Source: Methyloterricola oryzae (lineage in GTDB: Bacteria; Pseudomonadota; Gammaproteobacteria; Methylococcales; Methylococcaceae). From it: a stretch of DNA of 64,000 bases. The stretch covers positions 62,001 to 126,000 of the forward strand of contig NZ_JYNS01000006.1 of the NCBI RefSeq assembly GCF_000934725.1. Direction: 5' to 3'. The notes beneath the pieces were generated by a model, which was given only the letters and a program-made list of their open reading frames with translations, was not told the DNA's origin and made no database searches. Shown here piece after piece: positions 63,078 through 64,000 of the stretch (the first letter of the stretch is position 1; the number at the start of each line of letters is the position of its first letter). A program made the translations under genes and the position numbers.

Positions 63078-64000
63078 TTATTTAATTGCCCTGATTTGCT
63101 CGCCTTGGCTGGCAACCACATATGCTCGCGTATGTTTCAGGATTTCGTCATCAAGATCTCGTGATAGAATGAACCAATTTTCTATTTCGTTTGCGCCATA
63201 TCGGTTTCTAGTCAGAAGTTCTTTCTTGATAAATGGGAAACCGAAGTCGCGAAGCAAGATGTCCCACATCTTCAATGTAGGATTAAGCTCGACCTTAGCT
63301 AGTTGCTCATGATACTGGAATCTGTCACCAAGCTTGAGCGCGGCGGTCCTTATTTCCATATAGGGAAATATTGCTCTAATGCCACTTCCTGCCGCCTTAA
63401 AGGCTTCGCTTAAGCCTATTTCATACTTCATAACAATTTCATTTTTGGATGAGATAACCGTAACAGCGCGCCAAAACGTCTCGAAAACAGAGCTTGCCAC
63501 ATGCGACCTGTCAAAATACAGAAACCATGATTGCAAGTGGTGACGGCCAGTCTCGACGCTATCGCAAAATCCCCACAACGAGGACGGATCTGTGTCCATT
63601 TTGGCGAGGTAAGAATCGAGGCTGCAAAATGGCCCAAAGACGCTGTCATTGATTAAGGCCACCTTTTCATATCGGGACACGTCTTCGGTCAAGATCAGCC
63701 CGACCTTCCATGAAAAAAAATCGTATCCCACGTTGCGGCGGTGTATTATCCGTCGACAATAGTTCTGAAGTTCAATAATCGTAGGCTCATCGAGTCTTGC
63801 GCTGGTTGTTACTAACACTATATCGAATGAGTTAGCTTGAAGCTTTCGCAGAAAGTAGCGGACGTATTCAGGCACATCTCCGGATGGTTCGTAACTGGCG
63901 AATACGCATAATTTCGAATTCTTCTTCTCTGGGAAACTTCCTGTCCATGTACATCGAATTGTAAAACCGATTAGCCTTAGCCAATGATGGGGCAGTTTTG
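63078..64000 (-). CDS. Rhamnan synthesis protein F-family glycosyltransferase (partial, runs off right edge)
   Basis: The frame is open from the window edge to the stop at 63078, so the 5' end is missing. At least 307 codons are visible. It has the RgpF pattern: C-V-F-A-S-Y-E-P-S-G-D-V-P-E-Y-V, then R-R-N-V-G-Y-D-F-F-S-W-K and L-I-N-D-S-V-F-G-P. RgpF-family proteins transfer or modify rhamnose-containing polymers. The internal GTG at 63875 is not the true start, because the family motif continues upstream of it. Rhamnose as a component of the glycan is inferred. Confidence 0.85.
   Translation of the reverse strand, partial: KLPHHWLRLIGFTIRCTWTGSFPEKKNSKLCVFASYEPSGDVPEYVRYFLRKLQANSFDIVLVTTSARLDEPTIIELQNYCRRIIHRRNVGYDFFSWKVGLILTEDVSRYEKVALINDSVFGPFCSLDSYLAKMDTDPSSLWGFCDSVETGRHHLQSWFLYFDRSHVASSVFETFWRAVTVISSKNEIVMKYEIGLSEAFKAAGSGIRAIFPYMEIRTAALKLGDRFQYHEQLAKVELNPTLKMWDILLRDFGFPFIKKELLTRNRYGANEIENWFILSRDLDDEILKHTRAYVVASQGEQIRAIK

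Overview
The window looks like a chromosomal segment of a gammaproteobacterium. The core gene order is typical of that class: tRNA-Tyr/Gly/Thr-tuf-tRNA-Trp-secE-nusG-rplKAJL-rpoBC, then lolB-ispE-tRNA-Gln-prs-rplY-pth, then hemA-prfA-prmC. The ribosomal and polymerase proteins read as intact gammaproteobacterial forms. I cannot assign a genus from sequence alone.

Layout. (1) 1-1.4 kb: a secreted retropepsin-like protease and a two-haem cytochrome c4-type protein sit where many relatives carry rpsL-rpsG-fusA downstream of rpoC. (2) 1.5-15.2 kb, minus strand: the tRNA-tuf-secE-nusG-rpl-rpoBC superoperon. Visible control elements are a strong promoter in front of tRNA-Tyr, an intrinsic terminator just after nusG, an L10-type leader before rplJ, hairpins in the rplL-rpoB and rpoB-rpoC gaps, and a terminator after rpoC. 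(3) 15.2-21 kb, minus: pth, rplY, prs, tRNA-Gln, ispE, lolB and a TPR lipoprotein. (4) 21-24.25 kb, plus: hemA-prfA-prmC, each overlapping the next. (5) 24.25-26.6 kb, plus: two sulfotransferase-like genes and a JAMM/M67 metallopeptidase, joined to prmC by an overlap. (6) 26.6-35.0 kb, minus: a frameshifted Uma2-family gene, an SDR-type epimerase/dehydratase relative and five GT4-type glycosyltransferases. (7) 35.2-64 kb, almost all minus and visibly more AT-rich: a large surface-polysaccharide locus. It holds GT2 and GT2/GT4 enzymes, a LPG-synthase-TM flippase-like protein, two large paralogous polytopic membrane proteins, an asparagine-synthetase/GT4 fusion, many SAM methyltransferases, a Wzt-type ABC ATPase and a rhamnan-synthesis-F protein that runs off the right edge.

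The cluster is best read as assembly and ABC-type export of a decorated polysaccharide. Glycosyltransferases build the chain. Sulfotransferases, methyltransferases and a probable amidotransferase modify it, and Wzt with its C-terminal substrate-recognition domain commits it to export. The Wzm permease is not in the window.

The most unusual signal is a short module with a Gly-x-Gly-[Arg/Ala]-[Phe/Tyr]-x-x-Trp core. It occurs six times in four neighbouring genes (44-58 kb): once and twice in the two paralogous membrane proteins, once as an almost stand-alone membrane-anchored 139-141-residue protein, and twice between the asparagine synthetase and glycosyltransferase halves of a 1606-residue fusion. 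I do not recognise it as a named domain. The fusion gene also carries a ten-G homopolymer in frame that could switch off its glycosyltransferase half. Other notable points are a transglutaminase-like triad in an otherwise unrecognised membrane-anchored protein and an apparent CTG start codon for prmC.
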